64,000 nt of DNA, from contig NZ_CP049935.1 in the NCBI RefSeq assembly GCF_011383005.1, positions 3,906,001 through 3,970,000 of the forward strand, in the 5' to 3' direction. Shown piece after piece: positions 39,196 through 47,409 of the stretch (position 1 is its first letter; each line of letters starts with the position of its first letter). The notes under the pieces are model-generated. The model searched no databases, had not been told where the DNA came from, and saw nothing but the letters and a program-made list of their open reading frames with translations. Position numbers and translations under genes: made by a program. This DNA is from Phycicoccus sp. HDW14 (lineage in GTDB: Bacteria > Actinomycetota > Actinomycetes > Actinomycetales > Dermatophilaceae).

Positions 39196-39975
39196 TCAGG
39201 CGCCGGGGCGGCGGTCGCCGAGCGGACGCCGCAGGAGGGTGTCGCGCAGCTCCTTGGTGTGCCGGCGGCTGACCTGCAGCTCGACGCGGCCGACGAGCAC
39301 CGAGCAGCGGCCGTGGTCCATGCGCACCTCGCTGACGTGGGGGAGCGCGACGAGAGTGCTGCGGTGGATGCGGACGAACCCGTGCTCGGCCCACCGCTCC
39401 TCGAGGACGCTCAGCGGGACGCGCACGAGGTGCGACCCGGTGTCGGTGTGCAGCCGGGCGTAGTCGCCGTGGGCCTGGGCGTACCGGATCTGGGTGCGGG
39501 TGATGAAGCGGGTGACGCCGCCGAGCTCGACGGGGATGGTCTCGTCCTCGACGGGCGGGCCGGGGGCGGCGTCGGAGGGCGCCCGGGCGCCACCGCGCTC
39601 GCGCAGCTCGACGACCCGGCGCACGGCCTCGGCGATGCGGTCCTCACGCACCGGCTTCATCACGTAGTCGGTGACGTCGAGGGCGAAGGCGTCGACGGCG
39701 TGCCGCTCGTGGGCCGTGACGAAGACGACCTGGGGGCGCACCGCGAACCGTGAGATGACGCGTGCCAGGGCCATCCCGTCGAGGCCCGGCATCGAGATGT
39801 CGCTGAAGACGACGTCGACGTCGCGGGCGTCGAGGAGCTGGAGGGCGTCGGTGCCGCTCGAGGCCGTGAGGACCTCGGCGACCCGGTCGTCGCGCCCGAG
39901 GAGGTAGCCCAGCTCGGACAGGGCGGGGAGCTCGTCGTCGACGACGAGCACGACCATCCCCTGGTCGGTGGACAT
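39196..39975 (-). CDS. LytTR-family response regulator
   Basis: 259 aa. Receiver domain with phospho-acceptor Asp59 (VVFSDISMPG) and Lys in DYVMKPVRED, then a Pro/Ala linker and a LytTR DNA-binding domain from about 150 (RFITRTQIRYAQAHGDYARL, HGFVRIHRSTLVALPHV, LQVSRRHTKELRD). TAGGCT lies exactly seven bases before ATG 39975, so it has its own leaderless promoter, 23 bases after the kinase stop. Likely activates the downstream symporter genes. Confidence 0.92.
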   Translation of the reverse strand: MSTDQGMVVLVVDDELPALSELGYLLGRDDRVAEVLTASSGTDALQLLDARDVDVVFSDISMPGLDGMALARVISRFAVRPQVVFVTAHERHAVDAFALDVTDYVMKPVREDRIAEAVRRVVELRERGGARAPSDAAPGPPVEDETIPVELGGVTRFITRTQIRYAQAHGDYARLHTDTGSHLVRVPLSVLEERWAEHGFVRIHRSTLVALPHVSEVRMDHGRCSVLVGRVELQVSRRHTKELRDTLLRRPLGDRRPGA

Positions 39976-39998
39976 GCGGGGCAGCCTACGACCAGCCG

Positions 39999-41194
39999 TC
40001 AGGGTTGTGCGTGGACCCCGGGTGCGAACTTGGGCACACGGAAGCTGACCTTCGTCCCCGCTCCCGGGGCGGTCTCGACGACCAGCCCGAACTCGTCGCC
40101 GTAGACCTGGCGCAGCCGGGCGTCGACGTTGCCGAGGCCGACCGAGTCGGTGGCGCGGGCGCCGTCGAGGATCGTGCGCACGTGCTCGGGGTCGGTGCCG
40201 ACGCCGTCGTCCTCGATGGCGATCTCGGCCTCGGCGCCGAGGTCGGTGGCGGTGATGGTGACGTGCCCGGTGCCCTCCTTGCTCGCGAGGCCGTGCCGCA
40301 CCGCGTTCTCGACGAGCGGCTGCACGGCGAGGTACGGGAGCGAGACGGGCAGGACCTCGGGCGCGACGAGCAGCGAGACGCGCAGCCGGTCGCCGAAGCG
40401 GGCCTGCTCGAGCACGAGGTAGCGCTCGACGTTGCGCAGCTCCTCGGCGAGGGTCGTGAAGGTGCCGCCGGTGCGCAGCGCGTAGCGGGTGAAGTCGGCG
40501 AAGTCGAGGAGCAGCTCGCGTGCGCGGTCGGGGTCGGTGCGCACGAACGAGGCGATGGCCGCGAGGCTGTTGTAGATGAAGTGCGGGCTGATCTGCGCGC
40601 GCAGGGCCCGCAGCTCGGCCTCGACGACCTGGGTGCGGGTGCGGGCCAGCTCGGCGAGGGCCAGCTGGCTCGACACCCATGTCGCGACCTCCTCGGTGGC
40701 GCGGGTCAGGCCGGGCGAGGAGTGCTCGGTCCACGCGGTGAGCGTGCCGATCACGAGGTCGTCGGAGACCAGGGGCGCCGTGACGGCCATCCGGATCGGG
40801 CAGTCGGGGTCGGAGCACGCGACGTCCTCGCCGCCGTGGGCGACCGTGCGGCCGGTCTCGAGGGTGCGCTCGCCGAGGGGGACGGCCAGCGCGCGGTGGT
40901 GCTCGCCGGTACCCGTCCAGGACAGGACGCTCCCGGGGGTGGCGAGCGAGACGGCGTGGGCGCCGAGGATGGACAGGAGGTGGCGGCCGGCGCGCTCGGC
41001 GGCCTCGGGGTCAGGCCCTCGCCGAGGTGGCGCGAGGCGAGCGACGCGGTGTGCAGCGTCGCGTAGGTGGCGCGGTCGGTCTCGGAGATGAAGCCCCGCC
41101 GGCGGCTGCGGCGCAGCAGCCACACCGCGAGCCAGAGCAGCAGCATGGTGACCGCGACGAGGACCGCCGTGGGCCAGTGGATGCTGCCCGTCAT
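39999..41194 (-). CDS. LytS-type sensor histidine kinase with GAF-like domain, frameshifted
   Basis: 398 aa after correction. One N-terminal membrane segment (residues 8-28), a GAF-like sensory region with two Cys (HGGEDVACSDPDCPIRM), the LytS phospho-acceptor motif RAQISPHFIYNSL near 190, and a HATPase domain with the VQPLVENAVRHG N box and GVGLGN-type G box. The frame breaks near 41013: adding one G after HLGEG leads into PDPEAAERAGRHLL. The -10 TAGGGT (41220-41215) gives a transcript starting about 12 bases before ATG 41194, overlapping a five-codon open frame that ends in ATGA at the start codon. Confidence 0.88.
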
Positions 41195-41214
41195 GGGCAC
41201 ACCGTCATGCGCAC

Positions 41215-41224
41215 ACCCTAGGCT
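41215..41224. promoter_or_regulatory. Overlapping divergent -10 elements
   Basis: The palindromic ACCCTAGGCT gives TAGGGT on the minus strand (kinase) and TAGGCT at 41219-41224 on the plus strand (thioesterase). The two -10 boxes share the CTAG core, so polymerase could serve only one gene at a time. Confidence 0.6.
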
Positions 41225-41235
41225 CACCGGGTCAG

Positions 41236-42150
41236 GTGCGGCAGAGGGCCGCCGGGCGCGGAAGGCGGTCGCAGACGGTGGGCGAGCTCGACGAGGTGCT
41301 GGCGCTGCGGTGGGTCGACGGACCGGCGGGTGCGGGAGCGGGCGAGGCCGTGGCCGCGGGCGAGTTCGGCGACGGGTGGGTCATCGGGAACGCCGTCAAC
41401 GGTGGGGTGCTCATGGCGCTCGGGGCTCGGGCCCTCGCCGACGCGGCGGCCGGCGCCGGTCATCCGGACGTCCTCACCTGGAGCACGGTGTTCCTCTCCG
41501 CGGCCCAGCCGGGTCCGGTCGAGGTGCGCGCCGAGCTGCTGCGCGCCGGCCGGTCGGTGTCGACGGGGCAGGTGCGGCTGGTCCAGGAGGGGCCGGACGG
41601 ACCGGTCGAGCGGGCCCGGGTGACGGCCGTGCTGGGCGACGCCTCGGTGGCCCTGGAGCCGGTGCACCGCTCGCCCGGACCGCCGACGATGCCCCCGCCG
41701 GACGCGTGTGTGCCGGCGCAGCGTGACGGCAGCCCGCTCGCGTCGGCCATCGCCCTCCTCGACCGGCTCGACCTGCGGGTGGACCCCGCGACGGCCGGGT
41801 TCGCGGTCGGTCGTCCGACCGGACGCGGCGTGCTGCGGGCGTGGGTGCGGATGGCCGACGGCCGCGAGCCCGACGTCGCGATGCTGCCCTTCGCCGTCGA
41901 CTGCCTGATGCCGGTCGCCTTCGACCTCGGGGTGGCGGGCTGGGCGCCGACGCTCGAGCTGACCGGGCAGGTGCTCGGGCGACCGGCGCCGGGCTGGCTG
42001 CAGGTGGCGATGCACGTCGACGCGGTCGTCGGGGGCTTCTACGTCGAGGAGGCCGACGTCTGGGACTCCACCGGGCGGCTCGTCGCGCGCTCGCGGCAGC
42101 TGGCGGGCATCCGGGTGCCGCCGGAGGGGCTCGCGCCGGCCGCTGGCTAG
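41236..42150 (+). CDS. Acyl-CoA thioesterase-like double hotdog protein
   Basis: 304 aa from GTG 41236 or 290 aa from GTG 41278, the latter nearer to where homology begins (ELDEVLALRWVDG). The order GEFGDGWVIGNAVNGGVLMALGARAL, then TWSTVFLSAAQPGPVEVRAELLRAGRSVSTGQVRL, fits the TesB-like thioesterase superfamily; a second hotdog half follows (AMLPFAVDCLMPVAFDLG, then FYVEEADVWDSTGRLVARSRQLAGI). Substrate unknown, probably a fatty acyl-CoA. Its stop TAG (42148-42150) forms half of the -10 box of the next gene. Confidence 0.83.
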   Translation: MRQRAAGRGRRSQTVGELDEVLALRWVDGPAGAGAGEAVAAGEFGDGWVIGNAVNGGVLMALGARALADAAAGAGHPDVLTWSTVFLSAAQPGPVEVRAELLRAGRSVSTGQVRLVQEGPDGPVERARVTAVLGDASVALEPVHRSPGPPTMPPPDACVPAQRDGSPLASAIALLDRLDLRVDPATAGFAVGRPTGRGVLRAWVRMADGREPDVAMLPFAVDCLMPVAFDLGVAGWAPTLELTGQVLGRPAPGWLQVAMHVDAVVGGFYVEEADVWDSTGRLVARSRQLAGIRVPPEGLAPAAG

Positions 42151-42159
42151 GCTTCCGGG

Positions 42160-43026
42160 ATGCCCGCCGCGCCGCCGTCCCGCCCCTCGCCGGCCGTCGA
42201 GGCGGTGGCCCGGCTCGCCGAGCTCCCGGGGGTCCCGGAGCAGGTCGAGGCCGCTCGGGAGGCGTGCACGCGGCTGCGCTGGCACCAGGCCCTGCGGCGC
42301 CGCATCCCCGAGGCGGCGGCCGAGTCGAGGGTGCGCGGGGCGCTGGCCAGCGCCGAGCTCGAGGGCGCCTCGATGCCGCTCGACGCCATCCGCGACGTGG
42401 TGCGCGGTGCGGCGACGTGGTCGGCCGACCCGGACCCCGTCGAGCGGGTCGTGCGAGGGGTCGTCGGGGCGACGGCGGAGTCCGAGCACGTGCGCGGCCT
42501 CGTCCTGTCGGCGCCACTGCAGGCCCTGGCCCGGCTGCACACGGTGGCGGCCTCCGGCCTGTTGCCGGACGACGCGCTCGGGCGGCCGCGACGGGACGGG
42601 GAGCGGTGTGCCGAGCTCGGTGACCTCGGCGAGGCGCCCTCGGCCGGGGCCGCGGCCGAGCGGCTGCGCGGGGTCGTCGAGGTGCTCCTCGCGGTGCCGC
42701 GGCTGCCCGTGGTCGTCGCGGCGGCGGTCGTGCACGCCGAGCTCGCGACGGTGCGTCCGTTCGTCCGGGGCAACGCCGTCGTCGCGCGGGCCCTCGACCG
42801 GGCGCTCGCCCAGGCCGGCGGGCTCGACCCCACCGGGGTCGCGGTGACCGAGGCGGGCCACGGCGCCGGCGGCGGGGCGCCGTACGTCGGCGCGCTGGCC
42901 GCGTACGGGCGGGGCGACGTCGTGGGCGTCGGGTTGTGGGTCACCCACTGCTGCACCGCCGTGCGTGCTGCCGCCGACGAGGGCGAGAAGGTGGCCGACG
43001 CCGTGCTCGCCGGCCGGCTGGGGTAG
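42160..43026 (+). CDS. Degenerate Fic-fold protein with retained inhibitory motif
   Basis: 288 aa. The region around residues 60-130 and 165-215 resembles Fic/DOC. An inhibitory-type motif (S/T)xxxE(G/N) is present as SAELEG at 64-69. The catalytic motif HxFx(D/E)GNGRxxR, however, reads RPFVRGNAVVAR at 199-210: the His is Arg, the acidic residue is Arg and the GR is lost. AMPylation activity is therefore unlikely; a binding or structural role is possible. TAGGCT six bases before ATG 42160 includes the upstream stop codon. A fic gene is near this position in M. tuberculosis too (from memory). Confidence 0.72.
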   Translation: MPAAPPSRPSPAVEAVARLAELPGVPEQVEAAREACTRLRWHQALRRRIPEAAAESRVRGALASAELEGASMPLDAIRDVVRGAATWSADPDPVERVVRGVVGATAESEHVRGLVLSAPLQALARLHTVAASGLLPDDALGRPRRDGERCAELGDLGEAPSAGAAAERLRGVVEVLLAVPRLPVVVAAAVVHAELATVRPFVRGNAVVARALDRALAQAGGLDPTGVAVTEAGHGAGGGAPYVGALAAYGRGDVVGVGLWVTHCCTAVRAAADEGEKVADAVLAGRLG

Positions 43027-43211
43027 CGCCGAGGCGTCGCGACCGTCCGGCGGTGGTTCGGCGACCGTCCGGCGATCGGGTGGCCGCTCCGGTTGTCGAG
43101 GCCCGTCGTCAGGAGTAGAACCGGAGGTGAGGGTCTCCCCGGACTCCCTCACCGACAGACCTACCGCGATGCGACGGGTACCCACGCGCGGGCAGTCCAC
43201 TGATGGACCGA

Positions 43212-43236
43212 CCGTGCTGGGCTGGACCCAGCACGG
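43212..43236. terminator. Hairpin downstream of the Fic-like gene
   Basis: CCGTGCTGGG and CCCAGCACGG form a perfect 10-bp stem with a five-base loop. It is 186 bases past the Fic-like stop, so its role as that gene's terminator is uncertain; a second, 14-bp hairpin follows at 43280-43313. Confidence 0.5.
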
Positions 43237-43611
43237 TGACGGCATGGAGCACGCCTGGTCGCCCGGAGCCTCGCGGCAGGACGACGCCCCGCCCCGTCGG
43301 CGGGGGCGTCGTCGTCGGTGCTCGGCGGGGTCGTCGGGGTGCTCGTCGGGCGTGGTCGACGGTCGTCGCGGTCAGAGGTGCTCGCGGACGGTCGTCCGGG
43401 CGGTCGTCAAGGCTTCAACTTCCTCGGCGGAGCGACGGAATCCGTCGTTCTGTGGCGCCTCTCAGGAGGTTTTCGACACTGTTCACGTCGGGCTTGCGCG
43501 GAGGGCCGTCGATGGGACACGATTGACCCACTCGCTCCCCTTCGGGGTAGAGCGACCGGCGAACCGGCTTCTCCCCCCCGGAGCTCGGCTCGCCGACGGC
43601 CCCGGTTGTCC

Positions 43612-43716
43612 CCCCGACCGGGGCCGTCCCATGTCCGGACCCAGCACCCCCAGCCACGCCCCGGGTCGCGGGGACCCCGCCCCGACCGGGGCCGTCCCAT
43701 GTCCGGACCCAGCACC
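43612..43716. repeat. Pair of identical 37-bp direct repeats
   Basis: The 37-base unit beginning CCCCGACCGGGGCCGTCCCA occurs at 43612-43648 and 43680-43716, start-to-start distance 68. It contains the palindrome CCCCGACCGGGG and TCCGGACC. No other copy was noticed in the window. Confidence 0.7.
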
Positions 43717-43723
43717 TGCGCGA

Positions 43724-43769
43724 GTCGAGGTGATACCGGGGCCGGATGGGGGTCCGGTATCACCTCGAC
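43724..43769. repeat. 16-bp inverted repeat
   Basis: GTCGAGGTGATACCGG (43724-43739) and its perfect reverse complement at 43754-43769 flank a 14-base loop. Symmetry with the less GC-rich core GGTGATACC suggests an operator or a structured RNA. Confidence 0.65.
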
Positions 43770-43881
43770 CGGGGCGCCGGACCCCCCATCCGCCGACCTC
43801 GTGCGAGATGTGGACGGGTCGACGCGCGGGTCGGGTCCCAGAACCGCGCGCAGGTCGCACGACGTGGAGGCGGGGCCGCCG

Positions 43882-43921
43882 TCGTCCACAGGACCCCGGG
43901 TACGAGGCCGTCGTCCACAGG
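43882..43921 (+). promoter_or_regulatory. Paired TCGTCCACAGG sites upstream of the Tad operon
   Basis: TCGTCCACAGG occurs at 43882-43892 and 43911-43921, 29 bases apart, 50 bases before cpaE. It matches the loose actinobacterial DnaA-box pattern YYVTCCACA. The downstream flank (GCCCCTTCC at 43931) also resembles the flank of the matching pair upstream of the pilin gene. Confidence 0.5.
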
Positions 43922-43970
43922 CCGGCCGATGCCCCTTCCGGCCCGGGCGCCGTCGACGCAGGCTCGGAGC

Positions 43971-44720
43971 ATGTCCACGACCTCCTGCGTCCTCGCCGTC
44001 GTCGGGGCCTCGGGCGGCCTCGGCGCGAGCACCCTCGCCCTCGCCGTCGGCCGCCGGCTGGCCGTCGACGGCCCGCCCGCCACCGTCGTCGACCTCGACC
44101 TCACCGGCGGCGGGCTCGATGTCACGGCGGGAGTCGAGCACCTCGCCGGCCGGCGGTGGGCTGCCCTGGCCTCGGTGCGCGGAGCTGTCCCTCCCGACCT
44201 CGTCCTCGGCTCGCTGCCCACCGAGGCCGGATGCCGGCTGCTGTCCGCCGGCGGGTCCCCACCCACCGATGTCCCGGACGCCGCGGTGGCCGACGTGCTC
44301 GACTCCCTCGTCGGTGCGGGCGGCCCGGTGGTCCTCGACGTGCCGGCCGCCTCCACCCTGCTCCCGCTCGTGCTCCGCCACGCCCCGCTCGTCGTCCTCG
44401 TCACCGGCCTGCGCACCCGGGCGCTCGCGGACGCCGACGCCCTCGTCGACCGGCTGACCTCCCGGGCCGAGGGAGGGCCGGCGCCCCCGGACCTGCGGCT
44501 GGTCACCCGCGGCCCGAGACCCACCGCCGGTGTGCTCGACGACGTCGTCGCCCACCTGGGCGTCGCACACCTGCACCACGTCCCGGACGACCCGCGCGTC
44601 CCCCGCGACGCCGAGAGAGGTGCCTGGCCGGGCAGTGCCGACGACGCCGTGCGCCGCTGCGCGGACCGGGTCGTCGAGGTGGTCGGCACGGCCCGCGGAG
44701 TGTTCGGACGGGCTTCGTGA
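43971..44720 (+). CDS. CpaE/TadZ-like ATPase (septum-site-determining-like)
   Basis: 249 aa. Deviant P loop VVGASGGLGAST at 10-21 and the Walker B-like VVDLDLTGGGLDV near 40 place it in the MinD/CpaE class; there is no clear receiver domain. In Tad systems such proteins localise the pilus machine; the mycobacterial homologue Ssd affects septation. First gene of the Tad operon and overlapping tadA by four bases. The start ATG 43971 has only GGAG close by, so initiation is weakly supported. Confidence 0.85.
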   Translation: MSTTSCVLAVVGASGGLGASTLALAVGRRLAVDGPPATVVDLDLTGGGLDVTAGVEHLAGRRWAALASVRGAVPPDLVLGSLPTEAGCRLLSAGGSPPTDVPDAAVADVLDSLVGAGGPVVLDVPAASTLLPLVLRHAPLVVLVTGLRTRALADADALVDRLTSRAEGGPAPPDLRLVTRGPRPTAGVLDDVVAHLGVAHLHHVPDDPRVPRDAERGAWPGSADDAVRRCADRVVEVVGTARGVFGRAS

Positions 44721-45894
44721 CGGGGGGCGACCTCGTCCGCGACGGCGTCGAGCACTCGATCCGCTCCGGGCTGGGGCCCACCGGTGCGGCCATCGCGCGC
44801 TTCCCGGACGACCCCGTGCCCGTCCTCGGGCGGCAGGGGCGGGACGTCGCGGCGGCGGCGCTGGCCGAGCGGCTCACCGGGGTCGGACCCCTCGCCCCGC
44901 TCGTGGCCGACGTGCGGGTCACCGACGTCCTCGTCAACGGCGACGGCACGGTGTGGGTCGACCGCGGCGACGGCGTCGAGCGGTCCGCCGTGCACCTGGC
45001 CGCCGCCGAGCTGCGTCCGCTGGCCGTGCGGCTCGCCGGTCTGGCCGGGCGACGGCTCGACGACGCCCAGCCGTGGGTCGACGGTTTGCTCCCCGGAGGC
45101 GTCCGGCTGCACGCCGTCCTTCCCCCGCTCGTCGAACAGGGCGCCCACCTGAGCCTCCGGGTGGCACGTCGGCGGATGGCGGGCGTCGACGAGCTCGTGG
45201 CCGCCGGCAGCGCGAGTCCGGTTCTCGCAGAGGTGCTGCGGGCCCTCGTGCGCTCTCGGCGCAGCCTGCTCGTCACCGGCGGCACGGGGGCCGGCAAGAC
45301 CACCGTGCTCGGTGCACTGCTCGCCGAGTGCGACCCGAGCGAGCGGCTGGTCGTGGTCGAGGACGTCCGCGAGCTCGACCCCGCCCACCCCCACGTCGTG
45401 CGGCTCCAGGGTCGTGCCGCCAACGTCGAGGGCGCGGGAGAGGTGCCGATGTCGGCACTGGTCCGCCAGGCCCTGCGGATGCGCCCCGACCGGCTCGTCG
45501 TCGGTGAGGTCCGGGGGCGGAGGTGCGTGAGCTGCTCGCCGCGCTCAACACCGGCCACGAGGGTGGCGCCGGCACGCTGCACGCCAACGGCCCCGAGGAG
45601 GTGCCCGCCCGGATCGAGGCACTGGGGTCGCTCGCCGGGATGCCCCGCGAGGCCGTCCACGCCCAGCTGCGCGGCGCCCTCGACGTCGTCGTCCACGTCG
45701 TCCGCGACCGGCGCGGGCGCCGGGTCGAGCGGCTCGGCCTGCCGCGGGCCGGACCCGACGGGCTCGTCGAGGTGCGCACGGCCCTCGTCGACGACGGCGT
45801 CCTGCTGCGCCGGGGCCCCGCGATCGCGCAGCTGGCCGGGCTCGTGCCGCCGGGGACCCTCCCCGCGGACCTGGTGGCGGGTGCCCCGCCGTGA
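44717..45894 (+). CDS. TadA/CpaF secretion ATPase, frameshifted
   Basis: Motor ATPase of the Tad/Flp pilus. Walker A GGTGAGKTTVLG near 188-199, Asp box VVEDVRELDP, Walker B region RPDRLVVGEVRG, His box NTGHEGGAGTLHAN. The frame breaks near 45515: one extra G in the five-G run after VGEVRG gives AEVRELLAALNTGHEG; total 392 aa. GTG 44717 overlaps the cpaE stop and the end overlaps the tadB start, so the operon is tightly coupled. Confidence 0.92.
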
Positions 45895-46591
45895 CCGCCG
45901 TGCTCGTACTCCTCGTCGCGGCCGTCCTGCTCTGGCCCGGCCCGCCGGTCGATGGGCCACCCGACGCCGCACCGCCCCGGTTCCGCCCGGTGCTGCGTCG
46001 ACCGGGCTGGGCGCGTCGTGCACCGGGTGAGTGGGTCGCCGAGCTCGCCGAGGTCGCCACCGTCGGGCTGCAGGCGGGGCTCGACCTCGCCGGCGCCGTG
46101 ACGGTCGCGGCGAGCAGCCCGACCGTCCGCTCCGCCGCGTCGTGGCTCGCCCCGCGGGTGGCGGGTGCGGTCGAGGGCGGCTCGGCCGTCGCTGCCTGCC
46201 TCGCCGAACCGCCCGAGGGCTGTGGCCCGGACGAGTGCGCCGACCTCGCCCTGCTCGCCCGAGCCTGGCGACTGTCCGAGCACACGGGGGCCGCCGCGTC
46301 GCGCACCACCGCAGGGCGGCAGCGGCCATCCGGGCCCGGGCCGCCGCCCGCGAGCGCGTCGCCGCCGCGCTCGCCGGTCCGCGGGCCTCGATGCGGCTGC
46401 TCACCCTGCTGCCGCTCGGCGGCCCGCTCGTCGGCGTCCTGCTCGGCCTCTCGCCGACCACGCTCTACGGGTCGGCGCCGGCCCGGGCGGCCGCGGGCGT
46501 CGGCCTCGTGCTCACCGCCTCGGGGTGGTGGTGGTCGCGGTCCCTCGTTCGGCGGGCGCTGCGTCCGGGCCGCACGGACGGCCGGCCGTGA
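45891..46591 (+). CDS. TadB-like pilus assembly membrane protein, frameshifted
   Basis: 233 aa after correction, T2SF-type membrane platform protein. N-terminal membrane segment, a cytoplasmic T2SF region (VAELAEVATVGLQAGLDL), then the RAAARERVAAALAGPRASMRLLTLLPL motif and two further membrane segments. One G is missing near 46313 (AGAAAAIRARAAARERV should follow SRTT). GTG 45891 overlaps the tadA stop and its stop overlaps the tadC start. Confidence 0.85.
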
Positions 46592-47124
46592 CCTCCCTCT
46601 GCGTCGTCCTCGTGCTGTTCGCACTCCTGCTGATGCCGACGCGCCGTGCCGCCGTCCCGAGCCGGTCCTCGCCAGGGCGCACGGACGCGCGGGCGGCGAC
46701 GCTCGACGACGCCGCGGGGTCGCTGACGATGCTCGCCGCCGTGCTGCGCGGTGGTGCCGGCGCGGTCGAGTGCCTCGAGGCCGTGGCCGCCGTCGACGCC
46801 GGGGCGGCGGGGCGCGAGCTGGCCGTCGTCGCCGCGGCCCACCGCTGGGGTGAGCCGCCCGAACGTGCCTGGGGGCGGGTCGGGCCGGGGTGGGCTCCGG
46901 CGGCGGTCGCGTGGCACGCGGCGCTGGCGGCGGGTGCCGCCCCGGCCGGTCTCGTCGACGCCGCCGCCGACCGGATGCGCGTGGCCGAGGCCCGCCGGCT
47001 CGAGGGGGCGGTGCACCGGGCCGGGGTCCTCCTCGTGCTGCCCCTCGGGGCCTGCTTCCTGCCGGGGTTCGTGGCCACGACGGTCGTGCCGGTGGTGCTC
47101 CTCCTCGTCGGTGCTGTCGGATGA
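46588..47124 (+). CDS. TadC-like pilus assembly membrane protein
   Basis: 178 aa. Short T2SF protein with an N-terminal membrane segment, a central helical region (LTMLAAVLRGGAGAVECLEAV, then AHRWGEPPERAWGRVG) and two C-terminal membrane segments (VLLVLPLGACFLPGFVATTV). GTG 46588 overlaps the tadB stop. Together with TadB it would form the inner-membrane base. Confidence 0.83.
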   Translation: MTSLCVVLVLFALLLMPTRRAAVPSRSSPGRTDARAATLDDAAGSLTMLAAVLRGGAGAVECLEAVAAVDAGAAGRELAVVAAAHRWGEPPERAWGRVGPGWAPAAVAWHAALAAGAAPAGLVDAAADRMRVAEARRLEGAVHRAGVLLVLPLGACFLPGFVATTVVPVVLLLVGAVG

Positions 47125-47279
47125 GGGGACGGCGGCGTCGGCGCACGGGGCACGCGGCCAGGGGCCCTGGGCCGCGACGGTCGAGGGCCGGTGCCGGTCG
47201 CCCGCGGGCGCGTGGACCGGGACGTCCGCGTCGGGGGTCGTCGCAGGTGGGTCGCCCCCCCGGGGGTCGTCGGGCCCCG

Positions 47280-47318
47280 TCGTCCACAGGCGGGTCCCCG
47301 GCGCCGGTCGTCCACAGG
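47280..47318 (+). promoter_or_regulatory. Paired TCGTCCACAGG sites upstream of the pilin gene
   Basis: TCGTCCACAGG at 47280-47290 and 47308-47318, 28 bases apart, about 90 bases before the pilin ATG. The same motif and nearly the same spacing occur before cpaE, and GCCCCTTCC follows the second copy in both places. Confidence 0.5.
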
Positions 47319-47409
47319 CGCCCGGGTGCCCCTTCCCGCGCGGCCGGTCCGCTGGCGAGGGTGGAGGCCACGGACGCGACCAGCGCGTCCACCACACCGA
47401 GGAGGACCC

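Larger units (their letters stand above)
43027..43970. other. Repeat-rich intergenic region of 0.94 kb without a convincing gene
   Basis: No open frame here has homology-like sequence. Contents: two copies of GCGACCGTCCGGCG at 43039 and 43061; a perfect 10-bp hairpin at 43212-43236; a 14-bp hairpin at 43280-43313; a patch of lower GC around 43410-43560; two identical 37-bp direct repeats at 43612-43648 and 43680-43716; a 16-bp inverted repeat at 43724-43769; and three DnaA-box-like sites at 43809-43817, 43882-43890 and 43911-43919. It precedes the Tad operon. Confidence 0.6.

Noticed and set aside
42965..44716. Long in-frame extension upstream of tadA
   Set aside because: It crosses the repeat-rich gap and the cpaE gene in another frame; only the part from GTG 44717 resembles a TadA ATPase.
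45500..45530. Programmed frameshifting in tadA, nth or hppA
   Set aside because: No slippery heptamer with downstream structure is apparent, and the same one-base loss in G/C runs recurs in sixteen unrelated genes.
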